Origin: a virus
Length of the DNA stretch: 48,511 nucleotides
Reading direction: 5' to 3' (one strand)
IMG/VR virus record: IMGVR_UViG_3300022752_000111
Location: 1 to 48,511 of that record
The notes under the pieces are model-generated. The model saw only the letters and a list, made by a program, of their open reading frames with translations, did not search any database and was not told the DNA's origin. Numbering within the stretch: position 1 is the first letter of the stretch; each line of letters begins with the position of its first letter. Below are positions 39,002-46,551 of this stretch, piece by piece. A program made the translations under genes and the position numbers.

Positions 39002-41653
39002 ATGTCTTGTAGTGTCCTAAGCGTAGTTAGCAGTATTGCCAGCGCCGGCCTTTTAGGTGGGGGTGGTCTTGTTCCTGGATTAGATGGTTTTGATCTAGGA
39101 GGATTCGATGTAGGGTCATTAGGCGAATTAGGTATTAACACAGACCTACTTGATAATCTATCCGAATTTGATTTAGGATCCATGGATGATGTGCTAGGTG
39201 GCCTAGGAGATACTTTTGGTGACCTATCTATCGAAGCATTTGATATGTGTGGTGATCTAGTAGGTGATGTTTTAGGAGATTTACCTGATGGATTATCTGG
39301 TTTAATAGACACAGACATATTCAGTGACTTTGCATTAGAGGGTCTTGATTTCGCTGAATCTGGTAGTTTGTTTGATAGTATAAGTGGCCAAGTATCAGGT
39401 CTGCTAGAAAATGGCGTGCCAGGATTCACTGAAATAATTAATGGTGCTAAAGCATTTGCTGAACAAAGTGCCAGCGCATTAGCTAGCATACAGAATGCTG
39501 CTAATTTTCAAATTGGCGGTCAAAATTTTAATGCTATAAGCATATTCGACCAAGTCACCGGTGGTGCTTTGTCACGGACTTTTGATCCAATAAGAAACAT
39601 AACAAATTTAGCTTCAGGTGCGGTTGGCGCAGCCAGTGACCTTTTAGGAACAGTGCAGTCGAGTATTAATGGACTTCAGTCACAATTTACCTCCTTTACT
39701 GATGACATTGCACAATGGGGTACTATGTATAATGTAACTCAATTAGATAAAGCATTTGAAGTACCTACATTCGTACAAAATCTAGTTGACCAAGGGGTTC
39801 CGGGCCTTAGTAAAATACTGGAACAGTCAGGAATTAGTGCCTATAATGTTCTGAGCCAAAGCCCTGAAACATTGTTAAATGCAATATCTTCAGTGCCTAA
39901 AAATATTGTAGCAAGTATAGCAGATAAGGTAGGGTTTACTCGGCCTTTAGAAAACTTAGCCGATGCACTTATTCCGGCAACAGTATTAAGTGCCGGTGCA
40001 ATAGCATTAGTAAAAGATTTTAAAGGTGTATCTAATCGACTAACCAGTGTAGGATCAACCAATGTCCAATCATTTACTCAACTTGGTAATGAGCTAGGTA
40101 AAATTAAATTTCCAGAGAGTAGCGTATTATTAGGCATAGAACGTAACACCACTGGATTGAAAGACGTACTGTCAGCTAACATAGCAGGTAGACAAACTAT
40201 AACTGGCACAGGCGTAGGTACATTCAATAATCCCACTATGGACGATATGCTGGGAGCCTTCACTGGATCTTACTATACACCTAGACTTATCGGTATGTTA
40301 TCGGCCCAGAAGCGATTGATAGACACACCAGAAGGGCAAGCACTCAAATCAGCTATTCAAACAGCAGTAAATAATGCTCGAGCTAATCTTAACACTGATG
40401 CCGCTGACGCTGCGGCAATAAGATCGGCATTAAATGCTTTATTAGCAAGATCAGACAGTCAAACCAGTGAAGATTTTGCATTATTAGAGCGTTTTCAAAA
40501 TGATTTAGTTACTAAATTAGCAACAGAAAAACGTAATCTTAAAGCAGCGAGAATTGAATCAAATGTTGTGGGCTCACTGTCATCTGTCATGGGTTTTGTT
40601 AGTAGTCTTGAAAATGCATACGATGATGATTTTAATATTGGATATGCAGAGTGGGTCGATCAAGCAGCAGGCAATGATCAATTCGGTGATGCTATTAGAT
40701 TAGCAATGGTGGAAGGAAGCAACAAAAGAACGTTACAAAATATTGGTGCAACTTTTAGAACTACTAGTGTATTTGATTATGCCGATCAAGTTGCTGCTAA
40801 GAGAGCAGCAGAGCTAGCTAAATGCTGCCCACCTTATAGTGAACTCGGTGTCTATCCCGAGGCAGGATCTTTGTTGTCAACTTACTGTGAAAACTTTAAT
40901 TTGTATGGTATTTATGCTGATGGCAATGGTATGAGCTATTATACGGTTATAGAAAACAATAGCCTTGTCTGCGGTTTTACAACTACAACCACCAGCACTA
41001 CAACTACTAGTACGAGTACCACTAGCACTACATCTACTACCACTAGCACTTCGTCTACAACTAGCAGCACTACGTCAACCTCAACTAGCACAACATCTAC
41101 AACCACGTTGCCACCTTCCACTTCAACTACTACATTGTCTGGTTCTACAACATCTACATCGACCACAACAGAAGGACCAACAACCACTACTACATTAGCA
41201 CCAGGACAAACAACTACAACATCGACATCTACAACATCTACATCGACATCTACAACCTCTACATCTACAACCTCTACATCTACAACATCTACAACCTCGA
41301 CGTCTACAACCTCTACAACTACTACCACAGGGGCACCAACAACTACAACTACTACAACCACGACAGCGGCACCTCCGGCGCCCACCATTGATACATTCAA
41401 CTATGAAATCACAAATGTAAATGCGAATACGTTTCATGTAAAATTAACTTGGACCACAACAGGTGCAGATCAAGTATCAATTGAAATATATGAAAATGGT
41501 AGTTTATACGACAGTTATACTGGGCTATCGGCAGATAACCCAACAACAGGGTTGACTATACCGAGTTTAAGTGCGGCAAACACGTATGAAGCTAAATTAA
41601 TAGCAATTAGAAATAGTCCGTACGCAGAAACTACCTCAAGTGTTTACTTCTAA
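39002..41653 (+). CDS. Large virion protein with mucin-like Thr/Ser region and Ig/FN3-like end, 883 aa
   Basis: The N-terminus is Gly/Asp/Leu-rich (GLDGFDLGGFDVGSLG) followed by several long helical and beta regions. Residues ~660-788 are nearly pure Thr/Ser with Pro/Gly/Glu interruptions (LPPS, EGP, LAPGQ, GAP). The last ~90 residues form a single beta-sandwich (FHVKLTWTTTGADQVSIEI), like an Ig/FN3 domain. The layout (body, linker, adhesin) suggests a tail or baseplate adhesin. Its neighbour is the PAAR tip and it has a late-type promoter. Exact family not recognised. Confidence 0.7.
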   Translation: MSCSVLSVVSSIASAGLLGGGGLVPGLDGFDLGGFDVGSLGELGINTDLLDNLSEFDLGSMDDVLGGLGDTFGDLSIEAFDMCGDLVGDVLGDLPDGLSGLIDTDIFSDFALEGLDFAESGSLFDSISGQVSGLLENGVPGFTEIINGAKAFAEQSASALASIQNAANFQIGGQNFNAISIFDQVTGGALSRTFDPIRNITNLASGAVGAASDLLGTVQSSINGLQSQFTSFTDDIAQWGTMYNVTQLDKAFEVPTFVQNLVDQGVPGLSKILEQSGISAYNVLSQSPETLLNAISSVPKNIVASIADKVGFTRPLENLADALIPATVLSAGAIALVKDFKGVSNRLTSVGSTNVQSFTQLGNELGKIKFPESSVLLGIERNTTGLKDVLSANIAGRQTITGTGVGTFNNPTMDDMLGAFTGSYYTPRLIGMLSAQKRLIDTPEGQALKSAIQTAVNNARANLNTDAADAAAIRSALNALLARSDSQTSEDFALLERFQNDLVTKLATEKRNLKAARIESNVVGSLSSVMGFVSSLENAYDDDFNIGYAEWVDQAAGNDQFGDAIRLAMVEGSNKRTLQNIGATFRTTSVFDYADQVAAKRAAELAKCCPPYSELGVYPEAGSLLSTYCENFNLYGIYADGNGMSYYTVIENNSLVCGFTTTTTSTTTTSTSTTSTTSTTTSTSSTTSSTTSTSTSTTSTTTLPPSTSTTTLSGSTTSTSTTTEGPTTTTTLAPGQTTTTSTSTTSTSTSTTSTSTTSTSTTSTTSTSTTSTTTTTGAPTTTTTTTTTAAPPAPTIDTFNYEITNVNANTFHVKLTWTTTGADQVSIEIYENGSLYDSYTGLSADNPTTGLTIPSLSAANTYEAKLIAIRNSPYAETTSSVYF
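40979..41365 (+). repeat. Thr/Ser-coding repeat region in the large virion protein
   Basis: 387 nt (129 residues) of Thr/Ser with short interruptions. Between 41221 and 41330 the DNA has near-perfect repeats built on ACATCTACA-type units. It could expand or contract by slippage. Confidence 0.85.
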
Positions 41654-41701
41654 TCTACTAGTCTGCTGATAGACTCAAAATACTAGATTTTCAATCAAAT
41701 A

Positions 41702-41730
41702 TATAATATAATAAGGGACTTATTGTCCTT
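41702..41730 (+). promoter_or_regulatory. Possible promoter and leader hairpin before the lysin gene
   Basis: Two overlapping TATAAT boxes (41702-41712) precede a small stem-loop, AGGGAC-TTATT-GTCCTT, and an AAAAGGAGG RBS. No good -35 is seen. Upstream, a short hairpin (AGTCT-GCTGAT-AGACT) occupies the region after the adhesin gene. Confidence 0.4.
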
Positions 41731-41745
41731 AGAAAAGGAGGCATT

Positions 41746-42321
41746 ATGGAAAATGAATATGTGGAGAGGTCAACTTCTCTCAGTATCCAAAAATACATAA
41801 TCCAATTTATTGGAATTATTTTCATGATTATCGGAGCTTATGCTAGTTATGGTCTTCTCAAATGGGTTGTTGAATCTAAATTTGAACGTACTGAATCTGT
41901 GCAGGGTAGCGCCATCACTGCCGAACATCGTGAACGTCAACTTGCTTGTCTTGCACGTAATATCTATTTTGAAGCTGGTAACGAGCCTTTTGAAGGTAAA
42001 GTTGCGGTAGCACAAGTCACAATTAATCGTGCCCAGACTCAAGGCTTTCCTGACGACATTTGTCGTATAGTATATCAAAAAAATATAATCTATCAACGAG
42101 TAATATGTCAATTTAGCTGGTACTGCGACAGAGAAAGTGCCAGTCGAATTATCCATAAATCTGTTTACAACGAAAGCATGGACGTGGCTAAAAAAGTTTT
42201 ACTAGAAGGGTTCAGATTGCCCAGCTTGACAGAAGCTCTTTACTTTCATGCAGACTATGTAAACCCAGGTTGGAAGCGTGAGCGAGTAGCAAAAATTGGT
42301 CGTCATATTTTTTATAAGTGA
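41746..42321 (+). CDS. SleB/CwlJ-type cell-wall hydrolase with N-terminal membrane anchor, 191 aa
   Basis: Residues 17-42 form a transmembrane helix (signal-anchor). The Hydrolase_2 (SleB-like) domain follows: RNIYFEAGNE with the catalytic-type Glu76, VAVAQVTINRA, and CQFSWYCDR. This enzyme would cut peptidoglycan for lysis; the N-terminal helix may act as a SAR signal or as a periplasmic anchor. A multi-TM protein follows, as in a lysis cassette. Confidence 0.85.
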   Translation: MENEYVERSTSLSIQKYIIQFIGIIFMIIGAYASYGLLKWVVESKFERTESVQGSAITAEHRERQLACLARNIYFEAGNEPFEGKVAVAQVTINRAQTQGFPDDICRIVYQKNIIYQRVICQFSWYCDRESASRIIHKSVYNESMDVAKKVLLEGFRLPSLTEALYFHADYVNPGWKRERVAKIGRHIFYK

Positions 42322-42329
42322 GATAAACG

Positions 42330-42671
42330 ATGAATGGAAATGAACGGTTGGGTCGTGTGGTTGATTATGTAGCACATATTCCTGCGGCAATTTGGCATTT
42401 TATTACCGAGCACTTAGGTAATGTCAGTGCTCATACTCTAGGATGGCTAATGATAATTATGCTACACTTAAGCAGTGTACCTACTTTATTAGCAGTTTTG
42501 ACCAACCAAAGTGATCGGATGCCTCCAGTAGATATAATGTTGTTTATCTGGGGAGCTCTAATTGCAGTGTTTTTTAAAAGCCTATTTGAGAAGAATTTTC
42601 TCTACATAGCAACTATCTGTCTAGGATTTTGTGGTCAAACTGTGTTAATGAGTTTAATCCTTTTTAAGTAA
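42330..42671 (+). CDS. Multi-TM protein, holin candidate, 113 aa
   Basis: Three hydrophobic helices are visible: ~36-58, ~66-88 and ~90-112, with a soluble N-terminus (MNGNERLGRVVDYVAHIP). Size, number of helices and position right after the lysin fit a holin. No sequence family is certain. Confidence 0.6.
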   Translation: MNGNERLGRVVDYVAHIPAAIWHFITEHLGNVSAHTLGWLMIIMLHLSSVPTLLAVLTNQSDRMPPVDIMLFIWGALIAVFFKSLFEKNFLYIATICLGFCGQTVLMSLILFK

Positions 42672-42674
42672 ATA
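42667..42674 (+). promoter_or_regulatory. Candidate late promoter (AGTAAATA)
   Basis: AGTAAATA overlaps the stop of the holin candidate. A strong AAAGGAG RBS precedes the ATG at 42698. Confidence 0.4.
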
Positions 42675-42697
42675 CTAAGTGAACAAAGGAGTTCCAA

Positions 42698-42934
42698 ATG
42701 TCAAAACGTACAAACGTAGTAGAAGAACCCGATGCAAACGTAGTAGAACTTGAAGAGACTGATGATCTAGATATTGATAGCACAGACATTGGTTTCTTAC
42801 TAGATAAAGACGGTAATCTAAAAACAGTATTTGGTCCAGAAAGTGGGTTTACAGAGCCCAACGAAGTGGTGGCAGCAATTTTAGAAATACTGGGCGTTGA
42901 CGAACTTACAGCACCAAATCGTACTCTACACTAA
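42698..42934 (+). CDS. Small acidic phage protein, 78 aa
   Basis: ATG at 42698 with a canonical RBS. The product is highly acidic (VVELEETDDLDIDSTD) with a Gly-rich central segment and an Ala/Glu/Leu helix. It may be a virion or DNA-mimic-type protein by composition only. The stop is followed by the hairpin array. Confidence 0.6.
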   Translation: MSKRTNVVEEPDANVVELEETDDLDIDSTDIGFLLDKDGNLKTVFGPESGFTEPNEVVAAILEILGVDELTAPNRTLH

Positions 42935-43011
42935 GTTGTTGAAAAACAACACCTTGTGGTGTTAAAAGAACACTCGTTTGTCTGAAAAACAGGCATTTGA
43001 GTGTTGTTTTT
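42935..43011 (+). other. Triple-hairpin intergenic element ending in a terminator
   Basis: Three stem-loops: GTTGTT-GAAA-AACAAC (42935-42950), AACACC-TTGT-GGTGTT (42948-42963), and AACACTC-...-GAGTGTT (42969-43005) with an inner TGTCTG/CAGGCA stem, followed by T-rich GTTTTT. The first two share bases 42948-42950, so they cannot both form fully. It precedes the next promoter by 11 nt. Confidence 0.6.
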
Positions 43012-43021
43012 CTGCCACAAT

Positions 43022-43050
43022 TTGACAGCGGTTGCCCATTTTGCTATACT
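43022..43050 (+). promoter_or_regulatory. Consensus sigma70 promoter TTGACA-17-TATACT, leaderless start
   Basis: TTGACA (43022-43027), 17-bp spacer, TATACT (43045-43050) with a TGC upstream. ATG at 43057 is six nt later (ACGAGT). Confidence 0.85.
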
Positions 43051-43056
43051 ACGAGT

Positions 43057-43377
43057 ATGGAAAATGCAAAACGCAAAAGACGCCAAGACACTAAACACGC
43101 TGTCTATATGCTTGTTAATTGTGTGACCAACGAGCATTATGTAGGCATTACCGTGTGCGGTAACCAAGTTAATCGTGCTCTCAAAATACGCTGGCAAAAG
43201 CATGTTCGCAGAGCACTAACTGAGAACAAATCGTGGGCTTTATGCCGCAGTATTAGGTTGCATGGTCCCGAGGTTTTTGCAATACTATTAGTTGATGTTG
43301 TTAGAGGGCGTAAGCCCGCTCATGCTGTGGAGCGTAGCATTGTGAACACAGATCGCCCAGCATTAAACAGTCATTAA
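43057..43377 (+). CDS. Small GIY-YIG-like nuclease, 106 aa
   Basis: I use the ATG at 43057 placed by the promoter; the in-frame upstream codon at 42997 lies in the terminator hairpin. The sequence shows VYM (16-18), YVG (28-30) and a basic RWQKHVRR helix with a Glu in the following region, a minimal GIY-YIG fold. Such small proteins may be DNA repair or self-propagating nucleases, and here the coupling to a leaderless promoter suggests early expression. Confidence 0.75.
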   Translation: MENAKRKRRQDTKHAVYMLVNCVTNEHYVGITVCGNQVNRALKIRWQKHVRRALTENKSWALCRSIRLHGPEVFAILLVDVVRGRKPAHAVERSIVNTDRPALNSH

Positions 43378-43388
43378 TAACCCAGAAC

Positions 43389-43417
43389 TTGACAGGGTTA
43401 TTGATATTTGCTATACT
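43389..43417 (+). promoter_or_regulatory. Consensus sigma70 promoter TTGACA-17-TATACT
   Basis: TTGACA (43389-43394), 17-bp spacer, TATACT (43412-43417). A leader of ~25-30 nt with an AACGGAG RBS leads to the ATG at 43447. Confidence 0.85.
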
Positions 43418-43446
43418 AACGGTACACTGACACAACGGAGATAGAT

Positions 43447-44082
43447 ATGGCTTACACGAAATTTGCTCCTCGTTTTGTTACACTAGACGCTGCCCAAAAG
43501 CCCCAACTTGAGGCACTAGAAGCAGTTATTGGTCAACTCAGTGTTCGCGATCGCGACTTTGCTGGTGACCTTATTGCTAACTTTCGTAGGTGGGGGCGGC
43601 TCAGCGAAAAGCAATTGGCCTGGGTCACCACTCTTACTGTTCGTGCTACCGCCCCTGCCCCGGCTCCAGTGGCATCTGTCAATGTTGCCAACATCCAGGC
43701 AATGTTTGATCGTGCTGGCAGGACCCTCAAGCGTATCAAAGTCAAACTACAGACCGCAGAAGGTCGTCCCGTGGCATTTAGTCGGGCCACTGTTCACAGC
43801 AAGTACGCTGGCCAGATTCTTGTCACCGACGGCGGCCCCTACGGTAACAACAGTTACTATGGTCGCATTGACATGGATGGTAACTATCATGCTACCAATC
43901 GTGCCGGTGCCGATGTACTGGCTCTAGTCAAAGAGTTTGCTGACGAGCCTGAGACAACTGCTGGCAAGTACGGACGCTTGACTGGTAGTTGCTGCTTTTG
44001 CAATCATAGTCTGAAGGACAGCCGCAGTACCGAGCTCGGCTATGGTCCGGTATGTGCTCAGCGTTTTGGTCTTGTACACTAA
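43447..44082 (+). CDS. Phage protein with C-terminal zinc-binding module, 211 aa
   Basis: The N-terminal region is helical (RDFAGDLIANFRRWGRLSEK), followed by a Pro-rich linker. The C-terminal ~35 residues have a zinc-type CCFC-...-GYGPVCAQRFG module (DUF6011-like). This type of domain is common in phage DNA metabolism proteins, but the function is unproven. Strong promoter and RBS indicate high early expression. Confidence 0.7.
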   Translation: MAYTKFAPRFVTLDAAQKPQLEALEAVIGQLSVRDRDFAGDLIANFRRWGRLSEKQLAWVTTLTVRATAPAPAPVASVNVANIQAMFDRAGRTLKRIKVKLQTAEGRPVAFSRATVHSKYAGQILVTDGGPYGNNSYYGRIDMDGNYHATNRAGADVLALVKEFADEPETTAGKYGRLTGSCCFCNHSLKDSRSTELGYGPVCAQRFGLVH

Positions 44083-44094
44083 TTGGAGACTGTA

Positions 44095-44562
44095 ATGGAT
44101 GATATTTTGACAAAGACTATCTACGGTGAACAACTCAATCAGACTATGACTCTCTCTGAGGCGATAAATTTATTACGGAATGATGATTTACTAAACATAG
44201 GGGAATTGGCTGAATTAGCCATTAGTATAAAAAGCGGAGTAGCACTTTGCTCTAAAAACACAGAAGCTATCGATCTAGTAACCTGTAAACAAATTAAACA
44301 TGCTTTAGTGACGAAGCCACCGTCTAGTAAATATTATTTTGCTTTTTTAACTATTAAAAAAACTTATTTCCCATTACTTTATGTCATAACTAATACTATC
44401 TTGAAAGAACAATATTTTCTTCATATTCCTTATGAAGCACATAAACATTTGAGTGGTAGCTGCACGTCTATATCCTTCGGCAGAGATGGCTACCCAAAAC
44501 CCAGTCAATGGTGGAACTATGAAGTTAATTCATTTGAAGAATTATGTGAGCTAGCAAAATAA
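44095..44562 (+). CDS. Hypothetical protein, 155 aa, AT-rich gene
   Basis: I use the ATG at 44095 with a TTGGAG RBS. The product is helical with an internal Cys, and its gene is AT-richer than most neighbours. No family is recognised. It is followed after 1 nt by a small helix-turn-helix-like gene. Confidence 0.55.
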   Translation: MDDILTKTIYGEQLNQTMTLSEAINLLRNDDLLNIGELAELAISIKSGVALCSKNTEAIDLVTCKQIKHALVTKPPSSKYYFAFLTIKKTYFPLLYVITNTILKEQYFLHIPYEAHKHLSGSCTSISFGRDGYPKPSQWWNYEVNSFEELCELAK

Positions 44563-44563
44563 A

Positions 44564-44767
44564 ATGGACTACTTTACCCAACAAGTCATTGGCATGTGGA
44601 CTATAGGATTTGGAGCAGCCGAAATCGCAGATCATCTTGACTGCTCCATTGAAGAAGTGTACAATATCACAGATGGGTTAGGCTTTGCAGACTTAGTCGA
44701 AGTTCCCGACCTTGAAGAAGAATCTACTATGCCGCTCAACTACGGAGACACAGATGACCAAGACTGA
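44564..44767 (+). CDS. Small helix-turn-helix-like protein, 67 aa
   Basis: Residues ~15-38 (FGAAEIADHLDCSIEEVYN) look like a helix-turn-helix with the recognition helix SIEEVYNI. The rest is acidic. It overlaps the ligase gene by 14 nt. It might regulate the ligase operon, an inference from position only. Confidence 0.55.
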   Translation: MDYFTQQVIGMWTIGFGAAEIADHLDCSIEEVYNITDGLGFADLVEVPDLEEESTMPLNYGDTDDQD

Positions 44768-46085
44768 TCCCTGGCGTGTTATCAATCAACTTGAACTGCA
44801 CGACAGCCGTCTTAACAAAGAAGCTATCCTTAGGGCCGAAGCCGAAGCCGGCAATACAGAATTGTTTCAGGGTCTTAGATTAGCCATGGATCCTATGATC
44901 ACCTTTGGCATACGGCAAGTGCCCGAGAAAAAGGACACTGATCAACTGACTAGTGCAGACGGTCTTAGCTACGACACCTTTGCACTGTCTGTGACAGGCT
45001 TTGTGACTCGTAATATCACCGGCAATATGGCTCGTGACTTCATACACCATCTCATGCTGGCCAGTACACAAGATCAGTGGAACCTGTGGTATCGGCGTAT
45101 CCTTATCAAGGACATGCGATGCGGTGTCAGCGAGAAAACTGTAAACAAGGCAGTAGAGCGGGATTTTCCTGAATTCGCTATCCCTGTGTTTGGTTGTCAG
45201 CTTGCTCACGATAGTACTAATCACGAATCAAAGTTGTCGGGGCAGAAACTAGTCGAAGTCAAACTAGATGGTGTTCGTGTTATTACAATTGTTCATCCCG
45301 ACGGGCGTGTTGATCAGTTTAGCCGTAACGGTAAAGAGTTAGTTAACTTCAGTCATATCAAAGCACAGTTTCATGCCGTTGCCGAACATCTGCCCGAAGC
45401 TATGGTGTTTGATGGCGAAGTTATGAGTTCGAGTTTCCAAGACTTGATGCGTCAGGTGCATCGCAAGAGTGATGTTGCTGCTCAAGATGCTGTTCTACAT
45501 TTATTTGATGCCCTGCCCTTATCAGCATTTGAACAAGGTCGGTATGCGAGCCCGCAGTATGAGCGTAGTGCCTTTCTCAAAGTGTTTTATGAGAGGCACC
45601 AACGAGAACTCGCCGGTGTGCGTGTATTAGGTCAAGAGCTGGTAGACCTAGATACCGACAAGGGTCAGGCTCGATTCCGTGAGATCAATCGTAAAGCCAT
45701 TGTTGAAGGCTACGAAGGTATTATGATAAAAGACATTGACGCCGTCTACGAATGCAAGCGTACAGCAAGTTGGCTCAAACTCAAGCCCTTTATTGAAGTT
45801 AGCTTGACTGTCACAGACATTGAAGCTGGCACTGGTAAAAACTTAGGTCGTTTAGGAGCATTGGTCTGTGAGGGTGTAGATGATGGGCGACGAATCCGTG
45901 TTAATGTTGGTAGTGGGTATAGTGACGGTCTACGCGACAGTATTTGGGCTAATCTTGACACCGTACGGGGCCAGGTTGTTGAAGTACGTGCGGACGCAGT
46001 CACTCAAAATCAGGATGGCAGCTATTCGTTACGGTTTCCCAGGTTTCTCAAATTTAGAGGTTTTGAAATTGGCGAAAAACTGTGA
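44754..46085 (+). CDS. ATP-dependent DNA ligase (gp30-type), 443 aa
   Basis: I use the ATG at 44754, with a CGGAG RBS; the upstream start at 44712 lies in the HTH gene. Motif I is K170-L-D-G (VKLDGVRV), followed by FDGEVM, EGYEGIMIKD and WLKLKP. The OB-fold domain follows, with a typical phage ligase length. It seals nicks in replication and recombination. Confidence 0.93.
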   Translation: MTKTDPWRVINQLELHDSRLNKEAILRAEAEAGNTELFQGLRLAMDPMITFGIRQVPEKKDTDQLTSADGLSYDTFALSVTGFVTRNITGNMARDFIHHLMLASTQDQWNLWYRRILIKDMRCGVSEKTVNKAVERDFPEFAIPVFGCQLAHDSTNHESKLSGQKLVEVKLDGVRVITIVHPDGRVDQFSRNGKELVNFSHIKAQFHAVAEHLPEAMVFDGEVMSSSFQDLMRQVHRKSDVAAQDAVLHLFDALPLSAFEQGRYASPQYERSAFLKVFYERHQRELAGVRVLGQELVDLDTDKGQARFREINRKAIVEGYEGIMIKDIDAVYECKRTASWLKLKPFIEVSLTVTDIEAGTGKNLGRLGALVCEGVDDGRRIRVNVGSGYSDGLRDSIWANLDTVRGQVVEVRADAVTQNQDGSYSLRFPRFLKFRGFEIGEKL

Positions 46086-46091
46086 TATCTC

Positions 46092-46117
46092 AAAGGAGAT
46101 GATTAAGAGTCTCCTTT
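46092..46117 (+). promoter_or_regulatory. Hairpin enclosing a ribosome-binding site
   Basis: AAAGGAGA (46092-46099) pairs with TCTCCTTT (46110-46117), a perfect 8-bp stem with a 10-nt loop. The AGGAG and the first base of the ATG at 46099 lie in the stem, so initiation there could be occluded, or the hairpin may be a weak terminator after the ligase. Confidence 0.5.
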
Positions 46118-46329
46118 ATGGTACAATTGTCGAAATGCAAGATAATCGCGACTATTATAGGCGTAGCCTTGTTGGTCCCGAATATAGTTCGTGGACCGAA
46201 GAAGGGCAGCGACAGTTGGCCAACTTAATGGCCATAATGTCCCAGCAGGTTGAGGCCTATGAACTAGAGCAGTTAAAATTACGTAGTCAAGAGTATATGT
46301 TAGAAGAACTTAAGAAGGAACATAAGTAA
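46099..46329 (+). CDS. Small phage protein, 76 aa
   Basis: The frame is open from within the ligase gene, but the upstream part is shared with the ligase coding region, so I take the ATG at 46099 (the one at 46135 is an alternative). It has a Trp-rich, charged helical sequence with a basic C-terminus (EYMLEELKKEHK). No family. Stop abuts the next ATG. Confidence 0.55.
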   Translation: MIKSLLYGTIVEMQDNRDYYRRSLVGPEYSSWTEEGQRQLANLMAIMSQQVEAYELEQLKLRSQEYMLEELKKEHK

Positions 46330-46551
46330 ATGAGAAAGTATTTACAATTTACTAACATTCCTGAACTATTAGAACTCTTCCCATTAGACCCGTGGTCCCG
46401 TAAAGGACTCATTGAAGTGCTTAGACGAGCCAACATTGGCTATGTTTACACACCTACCACTATGGGTTCGATGAGTTTTAGACTACACTCTAGAGAAGAT
46501 TTTGATCGTGCATTTAAATTAGCCAAGGCATATTATGAAGAAGACAATTGA
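46330..46551 (+). CDS. Small phage protein, 73 aa
   Basis: Starts immediately after the previous stop. Helical, basic N-terminus (RKYLQF) and a conserved-looking FRLHSREDFDRAFKLAKAYY C-terminus. It overlaps the next gene by 17 nt. Function unknown. Confidence 0.6.
   Translation: MRKYLQFTNIPELLELFPLDPWSRKGLIEVLRRANIGYVYTPTTMGSMSFRLHSREDFDRAFKLAKAYYEEDN

Noticed and set aside
38935-39489. Minus-strand ORF of 184 aa over the PAAR-adhesin junction
   Set aside because: It runs antisense through a terminator and the N-terminal part of a clear + strand gene; its composition is Ser/Pro-rich shadow coding.
40979-41365. CRISPR-like or noncoding tandem repeat array
   Set aside because: The repeats are in frame and encode Thr/Ser continuously; there are no regular spacers.
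40939-41400. Minus-strand ORF rich in Val and Asp
   Set aside because: It is the mirror of the Thr/Ser repeat region on the other strand, and its composition is explained entirely by that repeat.
42997-43056. N-terminal extension of the small GIY-YIG gene
   Set aside because: It would read through the terminator hairpin and the consensus promoter; the ATG at 43057 is the better start.
45880-46098. Long N-terminal extension of the 76-aa gene overlapping the DNA ligase
   Set aside because: The overlap of about 200 nt with a well-supported ligase frame is more likely chance reading.
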